Shown piece after piece: positions 63,324 through 64,000 of a stretch of 64,000 bases of DNA; the first letter of the stretch is position 1; every line of letters begins with the position of its first letter. Below the pieces are notes generated by a model. The model did not search any database. It was given only the letters and a program-made list of their open reading frames with translations, and was not told where the DNA came from. A program made the position numbers and the translations under genes. This stretch comes from Paraphaeosphaeria minitans (Eukaryota > Ascomycota > Dothideomycetes > Pleosporales > Didymosphaeriaceae): positions 434,001 through 498,000 of the forward strand of contig WJXW01000019.1 in assembly GCA_015832175.1 (NCBI GenBank), in the 5' to 3' direction.

Positions 63324-64000
63324 AGGTACAAATCTGGCTCTGTCTACGTCACGGCGGCTAGTAAGCTCCGTCTTTAAAAGCGTCCAGACTCCATCGCAGC
63401 CCTGCTTCGTCTGTCCTGTCGCGACTCAGATTTTGTGGCTCATAGGACGTTGCTCACAAGATGCGCAAGCGTTGCGCGGCGCCAGCGTTTCGAGTCGCGC
63501 TGGTGGGCCTCGGCGGTATAGGTTTTCATTTGTTGGAAGGACTCTCGGCTTATCGCGATACCAGTGCGCGCCATCAAACAAAACGCAGGATATCGCCGCT
63601 AGTCACTAACTTCACCGCCGATTATGCGATGCTTTCTCTACACTAGCCAACAGATCAAGTCGGCATAGATGGAATCGCAAACGACGAATATAATGGTCAA
63701 TCCGACAGGCCTCTCGCTGTTTGCGGTTGCGGCGACCTTCTCGTTGATCGCCTGACCGCAAACGATGTCTGAAAGCAGAACCTTAAACACAAGGAACTCA
63801 AATGTTTTTTCTCTGCAAACAGCACAATGATGCTTGCGAAGAGGAGTTGGGTTCCATTTATACGTCGATCTACGTCTCCCAAGCTGCGATGCTACCCAGA
63901 ATACATTACTCTGACTCACAAAGTGAGTATCTCACCTTGAAAAATTATCTCAATACAATTTTGAAATCATTTGAGAGAGCTGACTGAGCAACAGCAACAA
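63324..64000. other. Right edge, nothing recognised
   Basis: Short ORFs on both strands without supported features. Confidence 0.45.

Noticed and set aside
62854..63609. 251-codon plus-strand ORF at the right edge
   Set aside because: Irregular S/C/R-rich composition; overlaps the STAND N-terminal start in another frame.
1..64000. tRNA, rRNA or snRNA genes
   Set aside because: No cloverleaf arms, A/B boxes or ribosomal signatures were recognised by eye; a covariance-model search would be decisive.

Overview
The window is chromosomal DNA of a filamentous ascomycete. Genes carry short spliceosomal introns of about 44-60 bp with CTAAC/CTGAC-like branch sites, and the families are typically fungal: HET-NACHT-WD40 proteins, Zn2Cys6 regulators, OrsD-like proteins, a 3CxxC zinc protein, Tad/I-like LINEs with short-repeat tails, and pogo/Fot transposases. 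The mix resembles Dothideomycetes (Pleosporales) from memory, but that placement is inference. The region behaves like an accessory or former subtelomeric island: nearly half is mobile elements and many host-type genes are broken.

Layout. 1-5.8 kb: a 5'-partial, frameshifted ABC transporter, a frameshifted coiled-coil gene, a spliced four-helix membrane protein, and a dead LsdA-like secreted protein gene. 6.0-9.5 kb: a HET-NACHT-WD40 (HNWD) pseudogene with five near-identical WD repeats. 9.9-13.1 kb: an OrsD-like (DUF3505) pseudogene followed by a short interstitial telomeric tract and a broken Copia LTR. 13.5-15 kb: an unknown ORF and a small Zn2Cys6 gene. 15.4-21.3 kb: a graveyard of three LINE fragments and half a pogo transposase. 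21.7-24.6 kb: a second HNWD gene whose WD array has collapsed. 24.9-29.8 kb: a LINE relic, a 31-bp minisatellite, one intact unrecognised 305-aa gene and a LINE 3' stub. 29.8-35.1 kb: a hydrolase-NB-ARC-TPR STAND gene, a broken SET gene and an intact 3CxxC gene. 35.7-45.5 kb: a uracil phosphoribosyltransferase-like fragment cut by a 3'-truncated LINE, followed by a full-length intact copy of the same LINE family. 45.5-47.2 kb: a decayed pogo element next to a mitochondrial-type N-terminus. 47.4-55.9 kb: the best-preserved gene stretch, with a five-exon Zn2Cys6 regulator, an HD-phosphohydrolase/NMP-kinase fusion, two hypotheticals, a small membrane protein and a chromodomain gene. 57.3-62.8 kb: a solo LTR facing a Copia element. 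The right edge has a remnant of another STAND gene N-terminus.

Genes that work together. The clearest theme is intracellular NOD-like (STAND) receptors: two HNWD genes, one hydrolase-NB-ARC-TPR gene and a fourth N-terminal remnant lie among young and old transposons. The HNWD pair shows opposite fates of the repeat array used as sensor. Many breaks are single-base indels beside homopolymer runs, so part of the apparent decay could be assembly error. Nonsense codons consistent with C-to-T change (TGG to TAG, CAA to TAA, CGA to TGA) are also frequent and would fit RIP-like mutation.
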